Shown one piece after another: positions 26,541 to 35,161 of a stretch of 64,000 bases of DNA (position 1 is the first letter of the stretch; each line of letters opens with the position of its first letter). A program made the translations under genes and the position numbers. The notes beneath the pieces were generated by a model. That model was not told where the DNA came from. It ran no database searches and worked only from the letters and a program-made list of their open reading frames with translations. The stretch lies in the NCBI RefSeq assembly GCF_020564355.1, contig NZ_JAJCRR010000002.1:555151-619150 (forward strand), written 5' to 3'. This stretch comes from Lachnospira pectinoschiza. Lineage in GTDB: Bacteria > Bacillota > Clostridia > Lachnospirales > Lachnospiraceae.

Positions 26541-27629
26541 ATGTCAGAGATTATTACTGTTCATTTAGATCAAAAACCGATTTATGATATTGTCATTGAA
26601 AAAGATTTTTCACAGCTTGGTACTGCATTTTCCAGGTTAAATGTAACCGGCCGTAAAATCTGTATTGTAACAGACAGCAATGTCGGACCTTTATATGCCA
26701 AAGCCGTTCAGGAAGTTTTAGAAACAACCGGCAATCAGATTTTTGTCTATACATTTGCTGCCGGAGAAGAAAGTAAAAACTTAAATACCGTTCAGGATCT
26801 CTATGAATTTTTAATTGAAAATCATTTTGACCGTAAAGATATGCTTGCAGCGCTTGGCGGCGGTGTTGTCGGTGACCTTACCGGTTTTACAGCGGCAACC
26901 TATTTACGCGGCATTTCATTTATCCAGATTCCGACTTCCCTTCTGGCTCAGGTTGACTCCAGCATCGGCGGCAAGACCGGTGTGGATTTCCGTGCTTATA
27001 AAAATATGGTCGGCGCATTCCATCAGCCAAAGCTTGTATACATGAATATGTCTACACTGCTTTCCTTAGATACCCGTCTGTTTAATTCCGGTTTCGGTGA
27101 AATCATCAAACACGGGCTGATTAAAGACGCGGCTTATTACCGCTGGCTGCAGAATAATGCTGCAAAGATTCAGTCAAAAGATTATGATGCCTTGGAACAG
27201 ATGATTGCAGGAAGCTGTAATATCAAGCGTGAAGTGGTTGAATTAGACCCGACAGAGCAGGGCGACCGCGCACTTTTAAATTTCGGACATACACTGGGAC
27301 ATGCTATCGAAAAACTGATGAATTTCCAGCTGTATCACGGCGAATGTGTTGTCCTTGGCATGATTGCCGCATTAAACATTTCCGTTACCCGCGGTCATAT
27401 TACACAGGCTGAATATGATGATGCTATACAGATGTTTAAAGACTACGCATTTCCAACAAACGTTACCGGCATTTCCATTGATGATGTCATCCGCGTTTCG
27501 AAGAGCGATAAAAAAATGGAAGCCAATCAGATTAAATTCATTCTGTTAAAACAAATTGGAAATGCTTACATTGACAGAACTGTAACAGACGACGAGATGA
27601 AACGTTCTCTGACAGATATTATCCGATAA
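26541..27629 (+). CDS. aroB: 3-dehydroquinate synthase
   Basis: AroB forms 3-dehydroquinate from DAHP, step 2 of the shikimate pathway, with NAD+ and a divalent metal. The NAD site is G-G-G-V-V-G-D-L-T-G-F-x-A-A-T-Y-x-R-G; P-T-S-L-L-A-Q-V-D-S-S-I-G-G-K-T-G follows, and metal ligands lie in the E-I-I-K-H-G, G-H-T-L-G-H and H-G-E segments. The length is 362 residues, as in the family. No other aro gene is adjacent. Confidence 0.97.
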   Translation: MSEIITVHLDQKPIYDIVIEKDFSQLGTAFSRLNVTGRKICIVTDSNVGPLYAKAVQEVLETTGNQIFVYTFAAGEESKNLNTVQDLYEFLIENHFDRKDMLAALGGGVVGDLTGFTAATYLRGISFIQIPTSLLAQVDSSIGGKTGVDFRAYKNMVGAFHQPKLVYMNMSTLLSLDTRLFNSGFGEIIKHGLIKDAAYYRWLQNNAAKIQSKDYDALEQMIAGSCNIKREVVELDPTEQGDRALLNFGHTLGHAIEKLMNFQLYHGECVVLGMIAALNISVTRGHITQAEYDDAIQMFKDYAFPTNVTGISIDDVIRVSKSDKKMEANQIKFILLKQIGNAYIDRTVTDDEMKRSLTDIIR

Positions 27630-27660
27630 CAAAACATCCCGTTTAGAAATGAGGCATTAC

Positions 27661-28179
27661 ATGAAAAATCTGAATAAAAAAGGACTTTTGGGATATATTT
27701 TAGGTATTGTACTTTTATGCCTTATAGACCAGCTTACTAAAATTGCTGCCGTTTCGGCATTAAAAGGCAATTTCCCTTTCGTCCTGATAAAAAATGTACT
27801 GGAATTTTATTATCTGGAAAACGCCGGTATGGCATGGGGCATGATGAGCGGTGCAAGAATCTATTTTCTGGTTCTGACGGTTCTGATTGTCGGCGTTATT
27901 ACCTATGTCATTATAAAAATGCCGCATACACGCCATATGCTTCCGTTTTTTGCCGTACTGACCGTACTGGCATCGGGCGCTTTAGGTAATTTTATCGACA
28001 GACTGACACTCGGCTATGTCCGTGATTTTATTTATTTTAAACTGATTAATTTTCCTGTTTTTAATGTTGCAGATATCTATGTAACGGTATCTGTCGTCTG
28101 TTTTGCCGTTTTAATTCTTTTTTATTATAAAGAAGATGATTTTAGCTTTTTAAAGAAAACCGGTACAAATAAACATTAA
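27661..28179 (+). CDS. lspA: Lipoprotein signal peptidase (signal peptidase II)
   Basis: LspA is an aspartyl membrane protease that cleaves prolipoprotein signal peptides after lipidation. It has four membrane helices with conserved D-Q-L-T-K near the N terminus, N-A-G-M-A-W-G, G-A-L-G-N-F-I-D-R (catalytic Asp) and V-F-N-V-A-D-I-Y (catalytic Asp). The ATG at 27649 is in the ATGAGGC ribosome site, so I start at 27661 (MKNLNKKG), 172 residues. It is followed by an RluD-like gene, as in many Firmicutes. Confidence 0.97.
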   Translation: MKNLNKKGLLGYILGIVLLCLIDQLTKIAAVSALKGNFPFVLIKNVLEFYYLENAGMAWGMMSGARIYFLVLTVLIVGVITYVIIKMPHTRHMLPFFAVLTVLASGALGNFIDRLTLGYVRDFIYFKLINFPVFNVADIYVTVSVVCFAVLILFYYKEDDFSFLKKTGTNKH

Positions 28180-28253
28180 AATCAGGAATCCGGTAACTAA
28201 ACTATAAAAATCCGGCTATGCAGAATTTTAATAACTGGAGGCACTTAAACTGT

Positions 28254-29315
28254 ATGGAAAACACAAAACTTCCTGTAGATAACGCAGCTTTGGATGCTGC
28301 ATATATTGAAAATGAACCGGACGAATTCATTACGGATATGACAGACTCTCATAACGGTATTGATACCGCAGACAGCTGTATGAAAATCACATTGTCTGTA
28401 TCTGCGGACAGCGATACTTCCGATGCCGTTGGAACACGTATTGACAAATTTTTATCAGAGAATTTACGGGATTTTTCACGATCTTATCTGCAGACATTGA
28501 TTCAGGACGGCAGTGTTACCGTAAACGGCAAAAATGTAAAATCCAATTATAAATTAAATGCCGGGGATATCATCGCAATTCATGTTCCCGAAGTGAAAGA
28601 GCAGGAGATTGCCGCTGAGGATATTCCACTGGACATTTTATATGAAGACGAAGATATTATTGTTATAAACAAGCCAAAGGGAATGGTTGTACATCCTGCG
28701 GCAGGACATACCAGCGGTACACTTGTCAACGCCTTAATGTATCACTGTAAAGACCATTTATCCGGTATTAATGGGGAACTGCGCCCCGGCATCGTCCACC
28801 GTATTGACATGAATACAACCGGTGTCTTAGTTGCCTGCAAAAATGACTATGCCCACCGTAAAATTGCCGAACAGCTGAGCGTTCATTCCATTACCCGTAA
28901 ATACGAAGCAATCTGCTACAACGCTTTCCGGGAAGAAACCGGAACTGTTGATGCGCCGATTGGCAGAAATCCGGTTGACCGTAAAAAAATGGCAATTGAC
29001 AAAAAGAATGGCAGACGCGCAGTGACACATTACCGCGTTCTCGAAAATTTCAAGCATTTTGCCCATATTGAATGTCAGCTTGAAACCGGAAGAACACATC
29101 AGATCCGCGTACATATGGCAAGTATCGGTCATCCGCTCCTTGGCGATGATACCTACACTGCGGCAAAACCGCCGTACCGGCTCACCGGTCAGACACTGCA
29201 TGCACGCGTACTTGGGTTTATTCACCCCAGAACAGGGCAGTACGTAGAGTTTGAAGCACCACTGCCGGATTACTTTACCAAAATCCTTGTCGATTTACAA
29301 AAAAAGCGGCATTAA
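28254..29315 (+). CDS. RluA/RluD family 23S rRNA pseudouridine synthase
   Basis: An acidic N-terminal extension of about 55 residues precedes an S4 RNA-binding domain (R-I-D-K-F-L-S-E...V-T-V-N-G-K) and the pseudouridine synthase domain with catalytic aspartate in H-R-I-D-M-N-T-T-G near 195-200 and R-T-H-Q-I-R-V-H. It is most like RluD. I use ATG 28254; the GGAGG lies 12 nt upstream, somewhat long, but no closer start exists. It probably shares a transcript with lspA. Confidence 0.9.
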   Translation: MENTKLPVDNAALDAAYIENEPDEFITDMTDSHNGIDTADSCMKITLSVSADSDTSDAVGTRIDKFLSENLRDFSRSYLQTLIQDGSVTVNGKNVKSNYKLNAGDIIAIHVPEVKEQEIAAEDIPLDILYEDEDIIVINKPKGMVVHPAAGHTSGTLVNALMYHCKDHLSGINGELRPGIVHRIDMNTTGVLVACKNDYAHRKIAEQLSVHSITRKYEAICYNAFREETGTVDAPIGRNPVDRKKMAIDKKNGRRAVTHYRVLENFKHFAHIECQLETGRTHQIRVHMASIGHPLLGDDTYTAAKPPYRLTGQTLHARVLGFIHPRTGQYVEFEAPLPDYFTKILVDLQKKRH

Positions 29316-29334
29316 AAATGCCTGCGGAATGGAG
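29308..29334 (+). repeat. Partial copy of the dispersed hairpin/ribosome-site repeat
   Basis: The GGCATTAAAAATGCC hairpin overlaps the rluD-like stop and is followed by TGCGGAATGGAG. It is the second half of the unit at 11134 and 19814, again immediately upstream of a gene start. Confidence 0.6.
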
Positions 29335-29347
29335 AATGAAGAGTAGT

Positions 29348-29893
29348 ATGCGTAGGAAAGAATTTATTGATTTGATTCTGGACAGCATTTCAGATTATTT
29401 TGATATTTACCACAATTACTGGTTTGAGAATCATAAATTTGTCATTTATGCGTATTGTTATAACAGACACAATAAATATGAGAGTGCAACACAGGAATCC
29501 CGGTTATGGGAGATGAATTCCTTTGAGCATTTATTTTTTATCAATTCTGATAATCTGGATATGGAACAGTTAAATGCTTTAAAACAATTTGCGATAGAAC
29601 GCATTGAACCGCATTTTGTCCGCGGTGACGGCAAATTTCCTGTAAAGCACCACCTATACACATATATTTCTTTTATTATCATAACCAGAAATAAACCCTC
29701 ACCGGAAGTTGCAAAAGCTATTGAAAACACTTCATGGAATAAAAATTATATGCTTTCTGCCAAAGGCTCTGCCAGCCTGCGGCTTGCCTGTGTAACCCCG
29801 CGTGAATACAGTGTTATCACCAGCAAAAACGCACAGGACATACATGATTTTCTCTCGGATATCATGTTTCATATCGAACATTATGAAGAATAA
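29348..29893 (+). CDS. Unknown protein, about 181 residues
   Basis: This soluble mixed alpha/beta protein opens R-R-K-E-F-I-D-L-I-L-D-S-I-S-D-Y-F-D-I and has an aromatic-rich strand near F-V-I-Y-A-Y-C-Y-N-R-H. I do not recognise a family and see no membrane segment or metal motif. The start is uncertain: ATG 29336 is one base from the GGAG site, so 29348 is preferred although its spacing (13 nt) is long. The ribosome site is supplied by the dispersed repeat. Confidence 0.6.
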   Translation: MRRKEFIDLILDSISDYFDIYHNYWFENHKFVIYAYCYNRHNKYESATQESRLWEMNSFEHLFFINSDNLDMEQLNALKQFAIERIEPHFVRGDGKFPVKHHLYTYISFIIITRNKPSPEVAKAIENTSWNKNYMLSAKGSASLRLACVTPREYSVITSKNAQDIHDFLSDIMFHIEHYEE

Positions 29894-29941
29894 ATTTCAT
29901 AAAAATTATGTAAAAATATAGATTTTTCTGACAATTTATTG

Positions 29942-29947
29942 TATAAT
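29942..29947 (+). promoter_or_regulatory. -10 element before the cytidylate-kinase-like gene
   Basis: A perfect TATAAT lies 35 nt upstream of the ATG at 29982. The -35 region is not convincing. Confidence 0.45.
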
Positions 29948-29981
29948 ATAGCCATGAAATAACTTGAAGGAGGCGGGAAAT

Positions 29982-30614
29982 ATGGATGAAAGAACCGTAA
30001 TTACAATAGGCAGAGAATTTGGCAGTGGCGGACATGAAATTGGCATGAAGCTTGCAGAAAGACTCGGAATTAAATGCTATGATAAGGAATTATTAGAACT
30101 TGCAGCAAAAGAAAGCGGTCTCTGCGAAGATTTATTCGCTTCCCAGGATGAAAAGCCAACCAACAGCTTTTTATATTCTCTTGTAATGGACACATATTCT
30201 CTGGGATATACAAGTTCATACATGGATATGCCAATTAATCACAAAGTTTTTTTGGCACAGTTTGATACCATTAAGAAACTGGCTGAAAGAGAATCCTGTG
30301 TTATTGTCGGACGCTGCGCCGACTATGCTTTGGAAGATAACCCATTTGCAGTCAGCGTATGGATTAAGGCCGATTTGGATGTCCGTATCCAGCGTATTAA
30401 AAAGCTCTATGATTTAAGCGATAACAAAGCTGCCGACATGATCCAGAAAACAGATAAGCGCAGAGCCAGCTATTACAATTACTATTCAAGTAAAAAGTGG
30501 GGCGAAGCAAAGAGCTATGATTTATGTCTTGACAGCGGTCAGCTCGGTATCGATGGTTCAATTGATTTAATATTAAAATACATTGAATTAAAAGAAAAAA
30601 ATAATAAACAGTAA
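29982..30614 (+). CDS. Cytidylate kinase-like family protein
   Basis: This 210-residue P-loop protein has I-T-I-G-R-E-F-G-S-G-G-H-E-I-G near the N terminus, then C-V-I-V-G-R-C-A-D-Y and a C-terminal L-D-S-G-Q-L-G-I-D segment. This is the pattern of the cytidylate kinase-like family (AAA_26), which is common in Firmicutes and separate from true Cmk. The phosphate acceptor is unknown. AAGGAGGCG precedes the ATG; the in-frame TTG at 29964 overlaps that site and is rejected. Confidence 0.88.
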   Translation: MDERTVITIGREFGSGGHEIGMKLAERLGIKCYDKELLELAAKESGLCEDLFASQDEKPTNSFLYSLVMDTYSLGYTSSYMDMPINHKVFLAQFDTIKKLAERESCVIVGRCADYALEDNPFAVSVWIKADLDVRIQRIKKLYDLSDNKAADMIQKTDKRRASYYNYYSSKKWGEAKSYDLCLDSGQLGIDGSIDLILKYIELKEKNNKQ

Positions 30615-30629
30615 CTAATGCATAACCGG

Positions 30630-30676
30630 ATTCAGCCATATATATCTATTATATATGGCTGAATTGCAGTTTTATC
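30630..30676 (+). terminator. Hairpin terminator after cytidylate-kinase-like gene
   Basis: A 15-bp near-perfect stem (ATTCAGCCATATATA / TATATATGGCTGAAT) is followed by a weak T tract (TTGCAGTTTTAT). Confidence 0.6.
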
Positions 30677-30713
30677 AAACATCTGTCATTCATCAGAATT
30701 TAGGGAATAGTAA

Positions 30714-31895
30714 ATGGATTTAAAAAATTTAAAAGAATTTAAAGAATATACACGAATTAAAAAAATTGATGTCAGAAAATGGCTGCTCCGCGGGCATGCG
30801 CCCCTGTATACATTTATATTAATTGTATTCGCTGCAGCTGTTGTTTTTATGTTCAGTACCATACATTCTATGTTTAATAATGAAAATACATCGGACAATC
30901 CATCGGATGAAGTTTCCGTTTCTACAGAAACAACCGGTTATATTGCCGATAACCAGTCCTATATGCTTGCGATTAATAAATCAAAGAATTATCTGATTGT
31001 TTATAAAATGGATGCCACCGGGGAATTTACAAATATATTCCAGATATTCCGTTGTTCCGTGCCGCAATCCCTTGCCACCGGTGAAACTTCCATCACTGAC
31101 AAATTTATCTGGAAAATGTTTGATCCAAATGTCTATGGACACTATACGGTACAATTTGGCAACAATGCCTATTTACATTCTGTACCGTATACCAAGCAGG
31201 ATACAATGACACTAATTGTCAGTGCCTATAATAATCTGGGTAAATCGTCATCGGTCGGTTCTGTTGCATTAACCGCAGCCGATGCTAAATGGATTTATGA
31301 AAACTGTGGTTTAAATACCAAAGTAAAAGTATATGAAGATTCAACCGAAAACTTCGATAACCGGTTATCTGAACTGACAACACTTGCTGCAGATGCCAAA
31401 TATGACCCTACAGATCAGGGTGCTGTAAATAATGCAGAAAACAACATCGTCAATACTAAAATTGCATATATGACAGGAACCCGTGACTGTACCGTTGCTT
31501 TAAATTCAAACTTTGACATCTGGACCGGTGTTTACGCAAAAGATGTAAATAACAATGATATCACTTCATATATCACAGCTACAGGAAGCGTTGATACATC
31601 AACGCCCGGTGTATATAAAGTCATTTACTTTTTAAATGACAGCTTTGGTACAAATTTAAAATACTACCGTTATGTAACGGTAACAGATGAAGCGGAGAGT
31701 ACTGTGCCTGCCGAAACTACAGCTCCGGCAACAGCCGCTGCGACACAGCCGGCACAAACCGATACAACGACACCAGCTCCAACCAATTCACAGCCTGTAA
31801 CAGCTGTCACAGAAGCTTCAACTTCATCAAACAGCACAAATAACGGTTCTGATAACAAAAGTCAGATTAAGCCGACCAACAACACCGGTCAATAA
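30714..31895 (+). CDS. Membrane-anchored YkuD-fold protein with replaced catalytic residues
   Basis: The short cytoplasmic N terminus is followed by one membrane helix (about 38-55), an extracellular L,D-transpeptidase (YkuD-like) domain (about 80-205), an Ig-like domain (about 250-325) and a T/P/S/N-rich tail. The YkuD fold is recognisable from H155 in Y-L-H-S-V-P-Y and from A-D-A-K-W-I-Y-E-N after the active site. The usual S-H-G-C-x-R-L motif reads S-V-G-S-V-A-L (180-186): the catalytic Cys is Ser and the His and Arg are lost. It may bind peptidoglycan rather than cross-link it. The same-length gene with a strong terminator shows no sign of decay. Confidence 0.7.
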   Translation: MDLKNLKEFKEYTRIKKIDVRKWLLRGHAPLYTFILIVFAAAVVFMFSTIHSMFNNENTSDNPSDEVSVSTETTGYIADNQSYMLAINKSKNYLIVYKMDATGEFTNIFQIFRCSVPQSLATGETSITDKFIWKMFDPNVYGHYTVQFGNNAYLHSVPYTKQDTMTLIVSAYNNLGKSSSVGSVALTAADAKWIYENCGLNTKVKVYEDSTENFDNRLSELTTLAADAKYDPTDQGAVNNAENNIVNTKIAYMTGTRDCTVALNSNFDIWTGVYAKDVNNNDITSYITATGSVDTSTPGVYKVIYFLNDSFGTNLKYYRYVTVTDEAESTVPAETTAPATAAATQPAQTDTTTPAPTNSQPVTAVTEASTSSNSTNNGSDNKSQIKPTNNTGQ

Positions 31896-31972
31896 TAATT
31901 TAAAATAGTCAAAATTTTCAAAAGGAAAAACCGGACAAAAACAAAAGATAAATAAAAAATGCATAAAAGAAA

Positions 31973-32020
31973 ATGCGAAAAACTGTATATTGACAGATTA
32001 CAGTTTTTCGCATTTTTTAT
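31973..32020 (+). terminator. Terminator between YkuD-like gene and xer gene
   Basis: A perfect 15-bp stem (ATGCGAAAAACTGTA / TACAGTTTTTCGCAT) is followed by TTTTTT. It may also help end the convergent recombinase gene. Confidence 0.95.
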
Positions 32021-32039
32021 TTTACAGCTGCTCGTAGTT

Positions 32040-33092
32040 TTAATCTCTGCGTAAATGAACGATATTTCTTGCATTTCTCTTATTTTCATCTACGATTTCT
32101 GCATAATGGCGGCGGGTTGTATTGACGTCTTTATGTCCTAAAACATCGGCAACTAAATAAATATCCTTGCTTTCCTGATACAGATTCGTACCATATGTAC
32201 TGCGCAGCTTGTGCGGCGTAATGTGCTTTACGGTTGTAACAGTAGAAGCATACTTTTTCACCAAAAGTTCTACTGACCGCACGCACAGCCTTTTTCCGAC
32301 AGAAGATAAGAACAGGGCGTTTTCATGCCCCTCTTTTGGATTTAGTTCTTTCCGTTCCTCCATATACGCAGATAACGCTTCTTCAACTTCATCGCCAAAA
32401 TATACAAAACTTTCAGCACCGCCTTTACGGACGACTTTGATTCGGTCATTGTCAAAATCAACATCCTTCATATCCAGCCCGACACATTCCGATACACGGA
32501 TTCCCGTCCCCAGCATCAGTGTAAGCAGCGCTAAATCCCTTGTCTTTAACTTTTCATGGCGCTTTAGCTGTGCCTTTGACAGTTTATTGCCAGATTCCAC
32601 ATTGTCTAAAAATTCTGCCACTTCATTAACATCTAAACGCGTAATAGCCTTGTCATGAATCTTTGGCATATCCACTTTAAGCGTTGGATTCTCCCCAATC
32701 ATTTCATAACGGTAGTAGTAGGCATAAAAACGGCGCAATGCACACAGCTTCCTTTTTGCTGCGCGTTCTGAATTGCTAACTTCTTTACCTTCTTTATCAT
32801 ATAATTTTACATACCGCAGATAATCTGAAATATCCTGACCTTTAAGTTTTTCAAGGTCTGCCAGTGTAAAATCCTTTACTGCATAATTGGCATACTGCGG
32901 ATATTCACATATCAGAAATTCAAAAAAACCCTTGATATCCATTGCGTAAGCAACCCTTGTCCTGGGCTGCTTGGAATATTCAAGACTGTTAAAATACTCT
33001 GTACAAAACGACGGAAGAATTTTCAGTAATTCGTTGAGTTTTTTTGTATACTTTATCGTTTGCTGCTGGGCATATGTTTTTGTTTCGGCCAT
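32040..33092 (-). CDS. XerC/XerD-type tyrosine recombinase
   Basis: This 350-residue integrase has an N-terminal SAM-like core-binding domain (about 20-140) and a C-terminal catalytic domain with T-G-I-R-V-S-E (Arg), V-R-K-G-G (Lys), H-K-L-R (His-x-x-Arg), G-H-K-D-V-N (His) and R-R-H-Y-A-E (nucleophile Tyr). All catalytic positions are present. It could be the chromosome dimer-resolution enzyme or a related Lachnospiraceae Xer; no phage or element genes flank it. GGAGG precedes the ATG. It is unrelated in length and architecture to the small recombinase at 44894. Confidence 0.9.
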   Translation of the reverse strand: MAETKTYAQQQTIKYTKKLNELLKILPSFCTEYFNSLEYSKQPRTRVAYAMDIKGFFEFLICEYPQYANYAVKDFTLADLEKLKGQDISDYLRYVKLYDKEGKEVSNSERAAKRKLCALRRFYAYYYRYEMIGENPTLKVDMPKIHDKAITRLDVNEVAEFLDNVESGNKLSKAQLKRHEKLKTRDLALLTLMLGTGIRVSECVGLDMKDVDFDNDRIKVVRKGGAESFVYFGDEVEEALSAYMEERKELNPKEGHENALFLSSVGKRLCVRSVELLVKKYASTVTTVKHITPHKLRSTYGTNLYQESKDIYLVADVLGHKDVNTTRRHYAEIVDENKRNARNIVHLRRD

Positions 33093-33173
33093 ATTTCCTC
33101 CATAATCAAAAAAGCAGAGGAGCGTTCATATAACATAATTTATAATTGCAGACAGTATCTTTGTAATATATAG

Positions 33174-33214
33174 CTTCGCTAAACCCAAGTTTAACGAAGT
33201 TTTGTATTTCTTTT
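33174..33214. terminator. Hairpin downstream of DEAD helicase gene
   Basis: CTTCGCTAAAC-CCAA-GTTTAACGAAG is followed on the + strand by a T-rich run; on the minus strand, where the helicase gene ends, the tail is not T-rich. The role is unclear. Confidence 0.35.
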
Positions 33215-33244
33215 TACATAAATCACCGTCTATCGTTTATTTTC

Positions 33245-34387
33245 TTACTTAGCAACCAGTTTTCCGTTATATAAACGTTTCTGTACTACATTGATTTTAA
33301 ATTCTTTTTGATACTTTTTAATCTTATTCAATTCATTTTCTGTAATAATGGATACACATAATCCTTCCTGACCGTTTCTTCCGCAACGACCGGCTCTGTG
33401 CAGATATTCCTTGGATTCTTCAGGAAGATTCACATTAATCACGGTTTCAACATTATCAATCTGTAAGCCTCTGGCTGCAACATCCGTTGCCAAAAGATAC
33501 TGAACCTTTCCGGATTTAAAATGTTCAATTGCCGTTTTCTTTTCCTGCTTATCCTGATTCCCGGATAACGCAGCTACATTATAATGATGATATTGAAGCT
33601 TCTGATAAGATTCTTCAAGGTCATATCTGGTATTAATAAAAACCATGACCTTATCTGAATTTAACGCCTTAGCGATTTTTCTTAAAGTTTCAATCCGTTC
33701 CCGTCTGTCTGTCACAATAAAAATATGCTTAATCGTTTTTGGAATCAGACTTTCATTCTTTTGCTTTGTATCTAAAACAACCGCATGATATGTAATCTGA
33801 TTAGCAATCTGCCGTGTCTTTTTATCAATACTTGCCGAAAACATCAGCACCTGCGTATACTTCATCAGTGATTTACGGATTGCAAATATCTGTTCGCAAT
33901 ATGTCTTGTCCATCAGCTTATCCGCTTCATCAATCACAAGTGTCTTGACATCATGTACCCGCAGCTTTTTCTGACGGATTAACTGCAAAATACGCGCCGG
34001 TGTACCTACAACCAGTGAAGGCTTTGTTTTAAGCGATTCAATCTGGCGGTTAATATTTCCCTCGCCAATCAGAAATAATGCCTTATATGGCAGCTGTGCG
34101 CCTTTAAAGAGCAATTCTGCTTCATTACACACCTGAACTGCAAGTTCCTGGGTCGGAACAAGTATCAACGTCTGTATATATTTGCTGTCCGGCTGCATCG
34201 TTGCAATCACAGGCAGTAAATAAGCCAGTGTCTTTCCCGAACCTGTGCTGGAACAGCCGATAACATCCGTTCCTTTTGTTACCGGCTGATAAGCACGCTG
34301 CTGTATCGGGGTCGGTGCTGTAATATTCCGTTTATTTAAAACAGCGGTCAGTGCCTTTGACACCCCTAATTCTTCAAATGTCATCAT
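33245..34387 (-). CDS. DEAD-box RNA helicase
   Basis: This 380-residue helicase core lacks the long C-terminal RNA-binding tail. It has a Q-motif (P-T-P-I-Q-Q-R-A), Walker A S-S-T-G-S-G-K-T, P-T-Q-E-L-A-V-Q, D-E-A-D motif II, S-A-S (motif III), and the motif VI H-R-A-G-R-C-G-R. It likely acts in ribosome assembly or RNA unwinding. I start at 34387 because the upstream in-frame ATG (34405) is separated from this one by the TGGAGA ribosome site. Confidence 0.93.
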   Translation of the reverse strand: MMTFEELGVSKALTAVLNKRNITAPTPIQQRAYQPVTKGTDVIGCSSTGSGKTLAYLLPVIATMQPDSKYIQTLILVPTQELAVQVCNEAELLFKGAQLPYKALFLIGEGNINRQIESLKTKPSLVVGTPARILQLIRQKKLRVHDVKTLVIDEADKLMDKTYCEQIFAIRKSLMKYTQVLMFSASIDKKTRQIANQITYHAVVLDTKQKNESLIPKTIKHIFIVTDRRERIETLRKIAKALNSDKVMVFINTRYDLEESYQKLQYHHYNVAALSGNQDKQEKKTAIEHFKSGKVQYLLATDVAARGLQIDNVETVINVNLPEESKEYLHRAGRCGRNGQEGLCVSIITENELNKIKKYQKEFKINVVQKRLYNGKLVAK

Positions 34388-34567
34388 ACAAATTCTCCAT
34401 TTCACTCTATCTGACTTTATCGTTATACTTCTATATTATACACGATTCTTACGGAAAATCCAATGACTTGATTTGTTTTCCAATTGATTACAGCTGCTGC
34501 AATTCCATTACACAAAACACAGCTTCTTCGCAGCGGCGCCTCTGTGCAGATATTCTTTTCAGTGCTT

Positions 34568-34972
34568 TTAATTCGTCTGTGGCTGACCGTAATAATAAAT
34601 GATCAGATTCTGTCCGCTGTATAAAATATCAGAACTCATATGATTCATCTGCATGATGGAGCGGATATACTGTTCTTTGTTCTCTGCGCCTGTATTGTAA
34701 CGTGCCTCGATATCCCATAACGTATCACAATCTTCAATAGTAATGCTTGTATAATACCGTTCCAATGCATTCTGTCCTTCTTTAACAGAAGCATTTGCAA
34801 TTATCATTCTTCCCCCAATACCGGTTACTGCAATTAAAAGGACCGCTGCTAAAATTGCGTGAATGATGCGTATATCCAGCCTTCTGACTGCCGCAATAAC
34901 TCCTGCCGGTGAAAAAAGTCCTGCTATAATTCTTACCTGCTCTTTTTTTGTAACTGCCATCATACCATTCAT
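34568..34972 (-). CDS. yneA: LysM-domain protein, YneA-like SOS division inhibitor
   Basis: This 134-residue bitopic protein has a basic cytoplasmic N terminus, one membrane helix (about 38-56), and an extracellular LysM-like domain (C-D-T-L-W-D-I-E-A-R-Y-N...Y-S-G-Q-N-L-I-I-Y-Y). Divergent pairing with lexA and LexA boxes in its promoter match B. subtilis YneA, which delays septation during DNA damage. The start at 34972 follows GCGAGGA; the TTG at 34993 is less likely. The assignment rests mainly on architecture and context. Confidence 0.75.
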   Translation of the reverse strand: MNGMMAVTKKEQVRIIAGLFSPAGVIAAVRRLDIRIIHAILAAVLLIAVTGIGGRMIIANASVKEGQNALERYYTSITIEDCDTLWDIEARYNTGAENKEQYIRSIMQMNHMSSDILYSGQNLIIYYYGQPQTN

Positions 34973-35001
34973 AATCGTATCCTCGCTTTCCAATGAAACT
35001 C

Positions 35002-35091
35002 AAACATTTGTTCTTTTGAATTGATTGTATTATATCTCTTGAACATATGTTTGTCAATACATAATCGAACATATATTCCGAAAAATTGTTC
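35002..35091. promoter_or_regulatory. LexA (SOS) operator cluster between yneA and lexA
   Basis: Four Firmicutes-type LexA box candidates (CGAAC-N4-GTTC) lie here: AAACATTTGTTC at 35002-35013, GAACATATGTTT at 35041-35052, CGAACATATATTC at 35066-35078, and CGAAAAATTGTTC at 35079-35091. The second sits within the yneA promoter spacer (TTGACA 35057-35052, TATAAT 35034-35029 on the minus strand, 17-nt spacing). It would give joint SOS control and lexA autoregulation. Confidence 0.85.
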
Positions 35092-35161
35092 TGAAAATTT
35101 GTTTGCATTTTTGCGCATGATATGTTACGATAGTTCTATAAATTTATGGAGGTTATGGTCT

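Noticed and set aside
31670..31858. Antisense Ala/Val-rich frame in the YkuD-like gene tail
   Set aside because: It is the complement of the T/P/A-rich tail and lacks any ribosome site.
32040..33092. Integrase of a genomic island
   Set aside because: No direct repeats, tRNA or cargo genes are visible; neighbours are conserved housekeeping genes, so a Xer-type role is more likely.
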